NCBI GenBank assembly: GCA_014534385.1
Contig: JACVRP010000180.1
Location: forward strand, 1 to 7,511
Direction of reading: 5' to 3'
Source: Cyanobacteria bacterium Co-bin13
GTDB lineage: Bacteria > Cyanobacteriota > Cyanobacteriia > Phormidesmidales > Phormidesmidaceae
DNA: 7,511 nt
Below the pieces are notes generated by a model. It did no database searches. It saw nothing but the letters and a program-made list of their open reading frames with translations, and was not told the origin of the DNA. Position numbers and translations under genes: made by a program. This document shows, piece by piece, positions 1 to 5,644 of the stretch. How positions within the stretch are numbered: the stretch's first letter is position 1; every line of letters starts with the position of its first letter.

Positions 1-29
1 AAGCTCTCTCTGCCGAATGCGATGTACCC

Positions 30-398
30 CTAATTACGTTGAGTTGCCTCGAAGAACGTAATCAGGTTGCCGTCCTCATCTAAAATAGCAAACTCGCGGT
101 TGCCCCACGGCTTCTCCTGCAGGGGTGCATTGGGATGAATGACGCCTTTATGCCGGTATTCACTGTAAAGAGCATCAATTCCCTGGGCATTGATGCGGCA
201 GGCTGTGTTTTCGGCAATGTGCTTCTTAGAGCAGGCCCAGAAGTGAACTTGGACTACGTCTCGCTGGACAATACCGTAGACTCCCGACTCCTCATAGATT
301 TTGGTAAACCCCAGTACCGAGCAGTAGAACTGAATAGTTTTGGTGATATCTAGCGAAGCCAGAATGGGAACAGCTGACTTGAACGCTGGGCTACTCAT
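30..398 (-). CDS. VOC family protein (glyoxalase/bleomycin resistance-like)
   Basis: This 122-residue protein is a single vicinal-oxygen-chelate module, the usual size for the small glyoxalase/bleomycin-resistance group. Seen: an N-terminal strand and helix (about residues 8-32) ending in FYCSVLGF, the typical start of the fold; the segment VQVHFW with His52; the stretch KKHIAENTACRI (59-69), typical of bleomycin-resistance-like members; and EKPWGNREFAILDEDGNLITFFE (95-117), which ends in a conserved Glu117. In metal-dependent VOC enzymes such His and Glu residues bind the metal, and two copies pair to form the site. Members either bind antibiotics or carry out small-molecule chemistry; the substrate cannot be read from sequence. 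The ATG start is supported by GAGG seven bases upstream. The gene is divergent from the NTF2-like gene at 488. Family confidence is high and specific function is unknown. Confidence 0.88.
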   Translation of the reverse strand: MSSPAFKSAVPILASLDITKTIQFYCSVLGFTKIYEESGVYGIVQRDVVQVHFWACSKKHIAENTACRINAQGIDALYSEYRHKGVIHPNAPLQEKPWGNREFAILDEDGNLITFFEATQRN

Positions 399-404
399 TT
401 CACA

Positions 405-410
405 TCCTCA
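405..410 (-). promoter_or_regulatory. Ribosome binding site of the VOC gene
   Basis: On the minus strand TGAGGA lies just upstream of the ATG at 398, with seven bases between GAGG and the start codon. It is one of only two clear Shine-Dalgarno sites in the window and supports this start. Confidence 0.55.
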
Positions 411-487
411 CCCGCTTCTAATTTCAGTTAAAAGTGCTGACTCACTACCCTGTAGCATAAACTCATCCTCACTTAGCAACGAGCCCT

Positions 488-880
488 ATGGACGCCCCCT
501 GCAAAGCCGAAGTTATTGCCAGCGAAAGGAATCTGCTAGAAGCCATGAGAACTAGCAACGTGGAGCTTCTCGATAGATTGCTTCACGATGATCTCCTATT
601 CAACGGCCCGAATGGCCAAACCGCAACCAAAGCGATGGATCTGAGTAATTACCGCTCGGGGAATATTAATCTGCACACGCTGGAATCTAGCGACGAAATG
701 ATCAACGTGGTTGGAGACGACGTTGTTGTTGCCATTACGGTAGAGATCAAGGGGAATTATTTAGGGCAGGAAATTGACGGCAAGTTTCGCTACCTGAGGG
801 TTTGGAAGCAATTTCAGAACGACTGGAAAGTAATTGCAGGAAGCGTTGTACCCCTAAGTGCGGCAGCTAATGGGGCTTAG
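488..880 (+). CDS. Nuclear transport factor 2 (SnoaL/DUF4440)-like protein
   Basis: This 130-residue protein matches the small NTF2-like alpha+beta cone fold. Seen: an N-terminal helix with SERNLLEAM (residues 12-20), then the typical turn LLHDDLLFNGPNGQ (31-44), a central strand VVGDDVVVAITVEI (74-87), and the family's C-terminal FRYLRVWKQFQNDWKVIAGSV (100-120), where alternating aromatic and basic residues line the cavity. Members can be steroid isomerase-like enzymes, polyketide cyclases or non-enzymatic binding proteins; DUF4440 members mostly lack an assigned reaction. There is no signal peptide, so a cytoplasmic location is expected. The ATG at 488 has no clear Shine-Dalgarno site; the Met at residue 20 would delete the first helix, so the upstream start is preferred. 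It is divergent from the VOC gene and convergent with DUF1028. Confidence 0.85.
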   Translation: MDAPCKAEVIASERNLLEAMRTSNVELLDRLLHDDLLFNGPNGQTATKAMDLSNYRSGNINLHTLESSDEMINVVGDDVVVAITVEIKGNYLGQEIDGKFRYLRVWKQFQNDWKVIAGSVVPLSAAANGA

Positions 881-986
881 CATTTTTTGACCTGTGGCAT
901 TTCACCTGTGAGATTTTCAGTAGATAGCAGCAGAGCCACCCGTTTTTTACAAAAGCATCCACCTCACCGCCACCTCATCACCCGCT

Positions 987-1775
987 TTAGCAGGCCTGAG
1001 CAGGCAGCGTCTCGACCGTGGCTACCTTTTGCCCCTGACGTAGGTCAGCCAAATGATGGGTGAGCTGGCTGCTCAATTGGCTAGCCATAATTTTGTGAGT
1101 GTAGCGGCACTGGGGCGGCATGGTTTGGCGGAAGGAGCGGTAGTAGTCTTTGCGCGACTCTTCGTAGAGAAAGCGCAGCTGGGCAATCGAGTCGGGGTGG
1201 TGATCGACGCGCAGGTCGAGGTGAGGGTAAATATCTTGGTGCATAACGTAGAGCGAGGCCGACTGGCGACCGCGCTTGTCGCCGCCAGCGGCTTCTCCCG
1301 CTTCTAGAGCGCAGATTAAGCGATCGCAAAATTCCCTACCCGCCTGAACCTGAAAGGCCTCAGCCATAGCCGTCAATACCGGCTCTCCGGCCAGCATATT
1401 GCCCGCTACCGAAAAGCCTTGAAACGTTAAATGTCCGGCCCAGCCCACGCAATCTGCTCCGGTCCAGGCGGCGGTTTTGCCGGTGTGATCGACCAGGTGC
1501 ACCTGGCGCTGGTGACGATCCGGGTCATTTTTCATCAATAGCTGGATGACGTCGTTGACCGATACAGCCTCGGGGGTGAGGGGATGAGACTGGCGATGTT
1601 CTAGAATCTGCAGACCGTGAATGCCCAGCAGTGGGTTGGTTTGGCCCTGGGTTGCGATCGCACCCACGCCAGATTTAACGTGAGGCACCATTGCCCCAAC
1701 GGCGAGATGTTTCGTTGCTACGGCCACCCCAGTCATTTGGGTTTCTGCGTCCCAGGCCACGATTGAGAAGGTCAT
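987..1775 (-). CDS. DUF1028 family protein, putative Ntn-hydrolase
   Basis: This 262-residue protein is recognised as DUF1028, which has the N-terminal nucleophile (Ntn) hydrolase fold. Seen: the family's opening TFSIVAWD directly after Met, GVAVATKHLAVGAMVPHVKSG (16-36), GAIATQGQTNP (38-48), the central WAGHLTFQGFSVAGNMLAG (112-130), GGDKRGRQSA (164-173) and LDLRVDHHPDS (186-196). Removal of the initiator Met would expose Thr2, a plausible Ntn nucleophile; that role is inferred from the superfamily. No substrate is established for the family, but Ntn enzymes usually cleave amide bonds. Residues after about 205 form a less conserved helical tail ending in Cys. There is no signal peptide and no clear ribosome site; the start is fixed by the conserved N-terminus. 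It is divergent from asnB across 444 bp, and a triple direct repeat lies 26-65 bases upstream of the start. Confidence 0.9.
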   Translation of the reverse strand: MTFSIVAWDAETQMTGVAVATKHLAVGAMVPHVKSGVGAIATQGQTNPLLGIHGLQILEHRQSHPLTPEAVSVNDVIQLLMKNDPDRHQRQVHLVDHTGKTAAWTGADCVGWAGHLTFQGFSVAGNMLAGEPVLTAMAEAFQVQAGREFCDRLICALEAGEAAGGDKRGRQSASLYVMHQDIYPHLDLRVDHHPDSIAQLRFLYEESRKDYYRSFRQTMPPQCRYTHKIMASQLSSQLTHHLADLRQGQKVATVETLPAQAC

Positions 1776-1800
1776 AGTTGGCTGCGGTGTGTGTAGGGTG

Positions 1801-1840
1801 AGGTGAACTTTGAAGGGTGAACTTAAGAAGCGAACTTAAC
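1801..1840. repeat. Three degenerate direct repeats, 13-14 bp period
   Basis: The octamer GTGAACTT occurs at 1803-1810 and 1817-1824, and GCGAACTT at 1830-1837; the flanks are also similar (AGG before, A-rich after). The spacing is 14 then 13 bp, close to but not exactly a helical turn. On the minus strand they read as AAGTTCRC and lie 26-65 bases upstream of the DUF1028 start. They could be a cooperative operator or simply a short tandem duplication. Confidence 0.5.
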
Positions 1841-1841
1841 T

Positions 1842-1889
1842 ATTCTTCTACAAACTGAACGTTTTTTAAGAATCAGTTTGGCAGTTTGT
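1842..1889. repeat. Interleaved inverted repeats upstream of asnB and DUF1028
   Basis: ATTCTT (1842-1847) is complementary to AAGAAT (1868-1873), and CAAACTG (1851-1857) is complementary to CAGTTTG (1874-1880). The order A-B-A'-B' is that of a pseudoknot or two mutually exclusive hairpins. A second copy, CAGTTTGT (1882-1889), offers another partner for ACAAACTG (1850-1857). Individual stems are short and AT-rich, so chance is possible. Confidence 0.35.
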
Positions 1890-1954
1890 GTTTATGGCAT
1901 CAGTAACGGGAGCCGGGAAAGGTTAAAGCATCTGAAACCCATCCGAAAAAACGC

Positions 1955-2012
1955 TGCTGGTCTAATAAACCCAAACTGCAGATTGAGTTGAGCTTCGGCA
2001 AAAAAACCAGCA
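1955..2012 (+). other. Long-range inverted repeat in the asnB upstream region
   Basis: TGCTGGT (1955-1961) and ACCAGCA (2006-2012) are a perfect 7-bp inverted repeat enclosing 44 bases. It could close a larger folded leader domain if asnB is transcribed from upstream of 1955. No homologous RNA family was recognised. Confidence 0.3.
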
Positions 2013-2027
2013 ATTCTACCTCGCGTT

Positions 2028-2068
2028 GGGTTCCTCTGCTGACTGCTAACAGAGGCAAGCGACAGCCC
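2028..2068 (+). other. Hairpin in the asnB upstream region
   Basis: CCTCTG (2033-2038) pairs perfectly with CAGAGG (2050-2055) around an 11-base loop. GGGTT (2028-2032) can pair with AGCCC (2064-2068), with one G-U, across an 8-base one-sided bulge. No T run follows, so it is not an obvious terminator. It could be leader-RNA structure or part of a small RNA. Confidence 0.4.
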
Positions 2069-2136
2069 GCCTAAACAATGCTGAAAACCGCTAAGTTTGC
2101 TCGCACGAATGCTTAAGTTAATGTTTTTTATTCCTC

Positions 2137-2155
2137 CTTAACCTTCTAATTACCT
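2137..2155 (+). promoter_or_regulatory. Possible Pho box (PhoB/SphR-type direct repeat)
   Basis: CTTAACCT (2137-2144), a three-base spacer, then AATTACCT (2148-2155) give an 11-bp direct-repeat period. The first half equals the CTTAACCT unit described for cyanobacterial Pho boxes; the second matches five of eight positions. It lies about 65-83 bases before the asnB start. The third upstream unit is poor, so this stays tentative. Confidence 0.3.
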
Positions 2156-2206
2156 AAAGATCGTTTTTGACCATAGGTGATTTCTACGGAAAAAACTGTT
2201 CAAGCA

Positions 2207-2212
2207 GTGAGG
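2207..2212 (+). promoter_or_regulatory. Ribosome binding site of asnB
   Basis: GTGAGG ends seven bases before the ATG at 2220. It agrees with the start demanded by the catalytic Cys2. Confidence 0.6.
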
Positions 2213-2219
2213 TTTTTGT

Positions 2220-4250
2220 ATGTGCGGCATTGGCGGCGTCTTCCACCGTGACCTCTCTCGTCCGGTAGACCCAGAGACTCTGGTGGCGATGGCCGCCATT
2301 CAAGACCATCGGGGCCCAGACGGCTGTGGCTGGAAAGCGATGAACGATCGCGGCGTTGGCTTTGCCCATGCTCGCCTGGCCATTATTGACCTGAACCCAG
2401 AGCGGGGCCGCCAGCCGTTTATGTCGGCCAACCAGCAGGTGATGATCGCCCACAACGGTGAGTTTTACGACTACAAGCGGATTCGCGCCGACCTCACTTC
2501 GCGGGGCTATCGCTTTGCCACCAAGAGCGACACCGAGCTGCTGCTGCACCTGTGCGAACGGTTTGGCCTAGAAGGGGCGATGAGCCACCTGCGGGGCGAG
2601 TTTGGCTTTGCCGTGTATGAACGCGCGGAGGACCGGCTGACCCTGGTGCGCGATCGCTTCGGCATCAAGCCCCTGTACTGGACGTTGACGCCCGAGGGTT
2701 TGGTCTTTGGCTCTGAGATCAAGGTGCTGTTTGCCCATCCAGCCGTGCAGCGACGGATTGCCTCAGAAGGGCTGTATCACCAGCTCATGCAGCTGATGGT
2801 GCCGGGGACCAGCGCCTTTGCCGGGGTGCATGCGGTGCAGCCGGGGCAGATGGTGATCGTCGAGCGGCGGGATGGAGACCTGCAGATCCGCACTAAAACC
2901 TACTGGGATCTGAACTTTCCGCACCTGGAAGAGCGCCCGCCCCGCCAAGACGACGAATTTTATATCGAAGAACTGCGCCGCCACTTTATTGATGCCATTC
3001 AGCTCAAGCTAGAGGCTGACGTGCCGGTGGCCTGCTACCTCTCAGGCGGCATCGACTCCTGCACCATTTTGGGCATTGCCGCTGCCTGCCAGCAGGCCCC
3101 GGTCAAAGCCTTTACCGTCGGCTTTGACAATGAAGACTACGATGAAACGGCAATTTCGCAGGAGATGGCGGCGGCAGTCGGGGCCGACCAGGACATTGTC
3201 ACCATTCGCGGCGGCGAGCTCTATGACCACTTTGCCCGCACGGTCTGGCACACCGAGCGCAGCATCTACAACACCTTTACCATTGCCAAGCTGCTGCTGA
3301 GCGAGCACGTTAAGAATGCCGGCTACCGGGTAGTGCTGACCGGGGAAGGCTCGGACGAACTCTTTGCCGGATACCCGCAGCTGCGGCTGGACATGATTCG
3401 CCACGGCATGCAGGACGCCAGCGCCGAGGAACGGGCCGACCTGGAGACCTGGCTGCAGGAGAGCAACCGCCTGTTCCAGGGCAACCTGCTGGCCGAAACC
3501 CCGCTCGACGATCCGGCCCTGAGCCAGCTCGTCGGCTTTACCCCCAGCTGTTTGCAGTCGTGGCTAACGACGGGCAATCAGGTGCCAGGGCTGCTGCACC
3601 CGGACCATCGGGCTGCGGTGCAGGACTATTCGCCGGGAAGTGCGATCGCAAGTGCCCTCGACCCGAGCCAAATCGAAGGTCGCCATGCCCTCGACAAGGT
3701 GCAGTACATCTGGATCAAAACCCAGTTTGAGTCGCAGGTGCTGGGCTGGGCCGGAGATCGGGTAGACATGGCCAACTCAATGGAGGCGCGCCCGCCCTTT
3801 CTGGATCATCACCTGGTGGAGTTTGCCGTTACCCTGCCGCCGCTGATGCGGTTCCGGGGTCGCCGCGACAAGTACGTGCTGCGCGAGGCGATGCGCGGCA
3901 TTTTGCCCGAAGCGCTCTACAACCGACAAAAGTTTGCCTTTATGGCCCCCCCTTCCCACACCGATACGCAGAAGCAGGCGGCAATGCGATCGCTCGCCGA
4001 TGCCTACCTGTCTAAGTCAGCCGTCGAAGCGGCGGGCCTGCTAGATTACGCAGCCGTGCAGCAGGTGCTCGCTAGGCAAAGCGCCCCCCAAACCTCTGGG
4101 TCAGAGCGCACCCAGCTCGATGCCGTGATCAACCACCTGCTGAGCGTGCAAATGCTGCACCAGCAGTTTGTGGCGACGGATGTGCCTCGGCAGGCACGCC
4201 AGCGAGCGCAGGCCCTGGGCTGGCGAGTAGAGCAACCGGCGGCTGCGTAA
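2220..4250 (+). CDS. asnB: Asparagine synthetase, glutamine-hydrolysing
   Basis: This 676-residue cytoplasmic enzyme makes asparagine from aspartate, ATP and glutamine, forming beta-aspartyl-AMP and attacking it with ammonia channelled from the glutaminase site. Seen: class II glutaminase domain (about 2-215) with Cys2 exposed after Met removal, HRGPDG (30-35), Arg52, NGE (79-81) and Asp104, which match known glutamine-binding positions. The synthetase domain (about 245-650) has the PP-loop SGGIDS (275-280), GEGSDELFAGY (375-385), DRVDMANSMEARPPFLD (513-529) and a conserved-type Lys in RQKFAF (569-574). All key residues are intact. It is longer than E. coli AsnB (554), with an expanded helical segment at about 395-490 and a C-terminal tail, as in the long AsnB/AsnO/AsnH-like forms; acting on another carboxylate or a peptide Asp is possible. 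The start is fixed by Cys2 and GTGAGG. It is divergent from DUF1028 and converges on the SH3 gene. Confidence 0.95.
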   Translation: MCGIGGVFHRDLSRPVDPETLVAMAAIQDHRGPDGCGWKAMNDRGVGFAHARLAIIDLNPERGRQPFMSANQQVMIAHNGEFYDYKRIRADLTSRGYRFATKSDTELLLHLCERFGLEGAMSHLRGEFGFAVYERAEDRLTLVRDRFGIKPLYWTLTPEGLVFGSEIKVLFAHPAVQRRIASEGLYHQLMQLMVPGTSAFAGVHAVQPGQMVIVERRDGDLQIRTKTYWDLNFPHLEERPPRQDDEFYIEELRRHFIDAIQLKLEADVPVACYLSGGIDSCTILGIAAACQQAPVKAFTVGFDNEDYDETAISQEMAAAVGADQDIVTIRGGELYDHFARTVWHTERSIYNTFTIAKLLLSEHVKNAGYRVVLTGEGSDELFAGYPQLRLDMIRHGMQDASAEERADLETWLQESNRLFQGNLLAETPLDDPALSQLVGFTPSCLQSWLTTGNQVPGLLHPDHRAAVQDYSPGSAIASALDPSQIEGRHALDKVQYIWIKTQFESQVLGWAGDRVDMANSMEARPPFLDHHLVEFAVTLPPLMRFRGRRDKYVLREAMRGILPEALYNRQKFAFMAPPSHTDTQKQAAMRSLADAYLSKSAVEAAGLLDYAAVQQVLARQSAPQTSGSERTQLDAVINHLLSVQMLHQQFVATDVPRQARQRAQALGWRVEQPAAA

Positions 4251-4267
4251 GATCCCAGTTCCTAATC

Positions 4268-4326
4268 CGGGTCGTTCCCTCGTTCCACTGCTCCGCATGG
4301 AAGCTCCCCGGTGGCTCCGCCGCCTC
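4268..4326. repeat. Degenerate double-hairpin palindromic repeat
   Basis: Two adjacent hairpins share a CTCCGC-type turn: TTCCA (4283-4287) with TGGAA (4298-4302), and GGTGGC (4310-4315) with GCCGCC (4319-4324) around TCC. The organisation resembles dispersed elements I recall from cyanobacterial genomes, with a CGTTCCC...GGGAACG hairpin followed by GGAGGC-TCC-GCCTCC. That identification is from memory and untested. The element sits between two convergent genes. Confidence 0.4.
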
Positions 4327-4345
4327 ACCTGACGGCGGAGTCGCC
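4310..4345. terminator. Strong hairpin between asnB and the SH3 gene
   Basis: CTCCGCCG (4315-4322) pairs perfectly with CGGCGGAG (4333-4340). Extension to 4310-4314 and 4341-4345 gives a 13-bp stem, with two G-U pairs, around a 10-base loop. It begins 60 bases after the asnB stop, between convergent genes. No T run follows on either strand, so termination is inferred from stability and position. It competes with the smaller hairpin at 4310-4324. Confidence 0.5.
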
Positions 4346-4380
4346 CAAGGTGGGTGCCTAGAAGTTCGCTTGATGACAGA

Positions 4381-4402
4381 CCCTGGGGACACGAGGCCAG
4401 GG
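4381..4402 (-). terminator. Small hairpin just after the SH3 gene stop
   Basis: CCCTGG (4381-4386) and CCAGGG (4397-4402) form a 6-bp GC-rich stem with a 10-base loop, four bases beyond the stop codon of the minus-strand SH3 gene. There is no U run. It could help termination or protect the 3' end; the evidence is position and complementarity only. Confidence 0.35.
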
Positions 4403-4406
4403 AAGG

Positions 4407-5198
4407 CTATTGAACCTGCACCGAAAAGGCGTAGTCGTAGCCTTTGTAGTTGGAGTCAAGGGTTAACGTATAGTCGCCCGTTGTAGGCAGCTGACCACTC
4501 CAGGAAGTCTTGTTTTCCCACCCGGCAGCGCTAGCTAGGGGCTGTCCGTTGGGGCCTGCGATCACGGGCAGCGGTCCCTTTTGGCCCTGCAGCGTAATCG
4601 TTTGGCCCGCCCGCGCCGTTAGCACATACTGGTGGCTGCCAGTGCCAACGAAGTAGTCAGCCACGCCGATACGGTCTGACCCTGCCGCAAACCGGATACG
4701 CTCTACTTTTTGGTTGCAGGTGCTGTCTACTCGGTTTTTGGCGACCCACCCGACGACCGGTTCGCTAATTTGCAGCCAGCCTGACTGCTCCCCGGTGACT
4801 GTCAGGAAAACGCCGTTCTCAAACTGATCTACCACGTTGCCCTCGGCAACGACAGGGCTAGAGCGTACATTTAGGGGCGCGTCGGGGTCGTCCACAATGG
4901 CCATCGTGGTGATGCAGGAGAGCACTTCACGGGAGGCCGGGGCCTGAGCCGCTGGCCCCTCCGATGGCGTGGCTACCTCAGGAGCCGAGGGGTTGGCAGC
5001 CGGAGCCGAAGGGCCGGCTGCTGGGGCAGCGGGGTTGGCAGCCGGAGCCGAGGAGTTGGCCGTGGGAGGCTGGCTGACGATAGCTGGCGCTGAAGTCGAG
5101 GGCTGAGGCGTTGCCTGCAGGGCACAGGAGGCTCCAGCGAGGGTTCCTAGGGTTGCGATCGCAGCCGCAAGAAAGTAAGGCTTCAATGATTTTTTCAT
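4407..5198 (-). CDS. Exported SH3-domain protein with Ala/Pro-rich linker
   Basis: This 263-residue protein is probably secreted or envelope-anchored. Seen: a basic N-terminus (MKKSLK) and hydrophobic stretch (8-24) ending LAGASC. Cys25 could be lipidated, but Gly at -3 is atypical for a lipobox, so ordinary signal-peptidase cleavage is equally possible. A flexible Ala/Pro/Ser linker (about 26-90) contains four heptapeptide repeats (47-74). Residues 92-162 match a bacterial SH3 domain: PLNVRSSP (108-115), GWLQI (140-144) and GWVAKNRV (150-157), bounded by Cys95 and Cys161, which could form a disulfide. Residues 163-263 are beta-rich (ITLQGQKGPLPVIAGPNGQPL, GDYTLTLDS) and resemble pre-peptidase C-terminal-like sandwiches. 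Such SH3 domains often bind cell-wall peptides; no catalytic residues are visible. No Shine-Dalgarno is seen; the start is chosen by the signal peptide. It is transcribed toward asnB. Confidence 0.85.
   Translation of the reverse strand: MKKSLKPYFLAAAIATLGTLAGASCALQATPQPSTSAPAIVSQPPTANSSAPAANPAAPAAGPSAPAANPSAPEVATPSEGPAAQAPASREVLSCITTMAIVDDPDAPLNVRSSPVVAEGNVVDQFENGVFLTVTGEQSGWLQISEPVVGWVAKNRVDSTCNQKVERIRFAAGSDRIGVADYFVGTGSHQYVLTARAGQTITLQGQKGPLPVIAGPNGQPLASAAGWENKTSWSGQLPTTGDYTLTLDSNYKGYDYAFSVQVQ
4977..5060 (-). repeat. Four 21-bp tandem repeats coding heptapeptides
   Basis: The linker of the SH3 protein is built from ANSSAPA, ANPAAPA, AGPSAPA and ANPSAPE (residues 47-74). At DNA level the 21 bases at 4989-5009 recur exactly at 5031-5051, a 42-bp period made of two units. 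The near identity points to recent slippage or duplication, so copy number may vary between strains. Confidence 0.75.
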
Positions 5199-5340
5199 GG
5201 GGGACGTGATTGCTTAAAAGGCGCACTGTCTGAATGAAGCGGACAGCGCTATTGTTTGCTACACGTTAACAACAGCCGTTTACGGAGCTTGGCCGAGCAA
5301 ATTCAGGGGCTTATCGGTTTTAGGATGAAGGGGGCTGAAG

Positions 5341-5374
5341 CGGGCCATTGGCCACTGGGGTAGCCAATGACCCG
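5341..5374 (-). terminator. Strong hairpin downstream of the 84-residue gene
   Basis: CATTGGC (5346-5352) pairs perfectly with GCCAATG (5363-5369) around a 10-base loop. After one C/A mismatch, CGGG (5341-5344) pairs with CCCG (5371-5374). It lies 16 bases past the stop of the 84-residue gene and is the likely 3' end of leftward transcripts from that gene, perhaps including the ABC gene. No U run follows. Confidence 0.5.
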
Positions 5375-5389
5375 GGCGCTGCTGTAACG

Positions 5390-5644
5390 TCAAAAATCCG
5401 CCAGATCTGCAGATTTGGTCAGAACTTTGAGCAGAGCTGCCTTTCTGACCTCGACGTGTTCTGAAAATCGCCCAGCCTGCCGGGTAGTAGACAGCTCCAA
5501 AATGAGTTGCCTCAGTTCGTGAGCGACCTGCCGGTAGGACTGCATTCGGCTTTGAATCAGCAAATCGACTTGAGCTTGCGTATAAGTCGCTGAGAGTTGC
5601 CGCTTCCGAGACTTGGAACCGGCCCTGATGGCTTTGATCGTCAT
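5390..5644 (-). CDS. Small basic protein of unknown function
   Basis: I do not recognise this 84-residue protein. The first 20 residues are strongly basic (KAIRAGSKSRKRQ). Residues 22-60 look helical and amphipathic (TQAQVDLLIQSRMQSYRQVAHELRQLILELS), and a second basic helix (about 64-79) precedes the end. There is no signal peptide, membrane segment, cysteine or metal motif. The charge pattern would suit nucleic-acid or partner binding, but this is only a guess. The ATG at 5644 has no Shine-Dalgarno site; Met34 is the only other internal Met and would leave a fragment. The gene lies 162 bases downstream of the ABC gene in the same direction and is followed by a strong hairpin, so it could be the last gene of that transcript. 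Moderately confident it is real. Confidence 0.55.
   Translation of the reverse strand: MTIKAIRAGSKSRKRQLSATYTQAQVDLLIQSRMQSYRQVAHELRQLILELSTTRQAGRFSEHVEVRKAALLKVLTKSADLADF

Larger units (their letters stand above)
1776..2219. other. 444-bp gene-free region between DUF1028 and asnB
   Basis: No believable gene is present in this stretch. It must hold the divergent promoters of DUF1028 and asnB. It becomes AT-rich towards asnB, and contains a triple direct repeat, two interleaved inverted repeats, two hairpins and a possible Pho box, listed separately. I found no NtcA site (GTA-N8-TAC) and no convincing -35/-10 pair. TTGACC at 2167-2172 could be a -35, but no -10 follows at the right spacing. 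Confidence 0.6.

Noticed and set aside
135..353. Plus-strand reading frame opposite the VOC gene
   Set aside because: The minus strand encodes an unmistakable VOC protein with its own ribosome site; the plus frame has no family features.
890..977. Short direct repeats ACCTGTG (890-896, 904-910) and CCACCTCA (959-966, 970-977) between convergent genes
   Set aside because: They are short two-copy repeats in skewed sequence, compatible with chance, with no structure around them.
1053..1307. Plus-strand reading frame inside the DUF1028 gene
   Set aside because: It is antisense to a clearly conserved protein and has no recognisable domain; similar shadows inside asnB and the ABC gene were dismissed for the same reason.
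2078..2116. A 12-codon reading frame (MLKTAKFARTNA) upstream of asnB as a leader peptide
   Set aside because: It has no ribosome binding site and only one Asn codon, and no terminator/antiterminator pair follows it.
1776..2219. Glutamine riboswitch (glnA or downstream-peptide motif)
   Set aside because: The conserved core I remember for these motifs is not present, and the hairpins do not match the three-way junction layout.
1776..2219. NtcA-binding site
   Set aside because: I scanned for GTA-N8-TAC and found no match; candidate GTA triplets are not followed by TAC at the right distance.
5390..5644. Toxin-antitoxin component
   Set aside because: No partner gene lies next to it and no toxin or antitoxin motif is visible.
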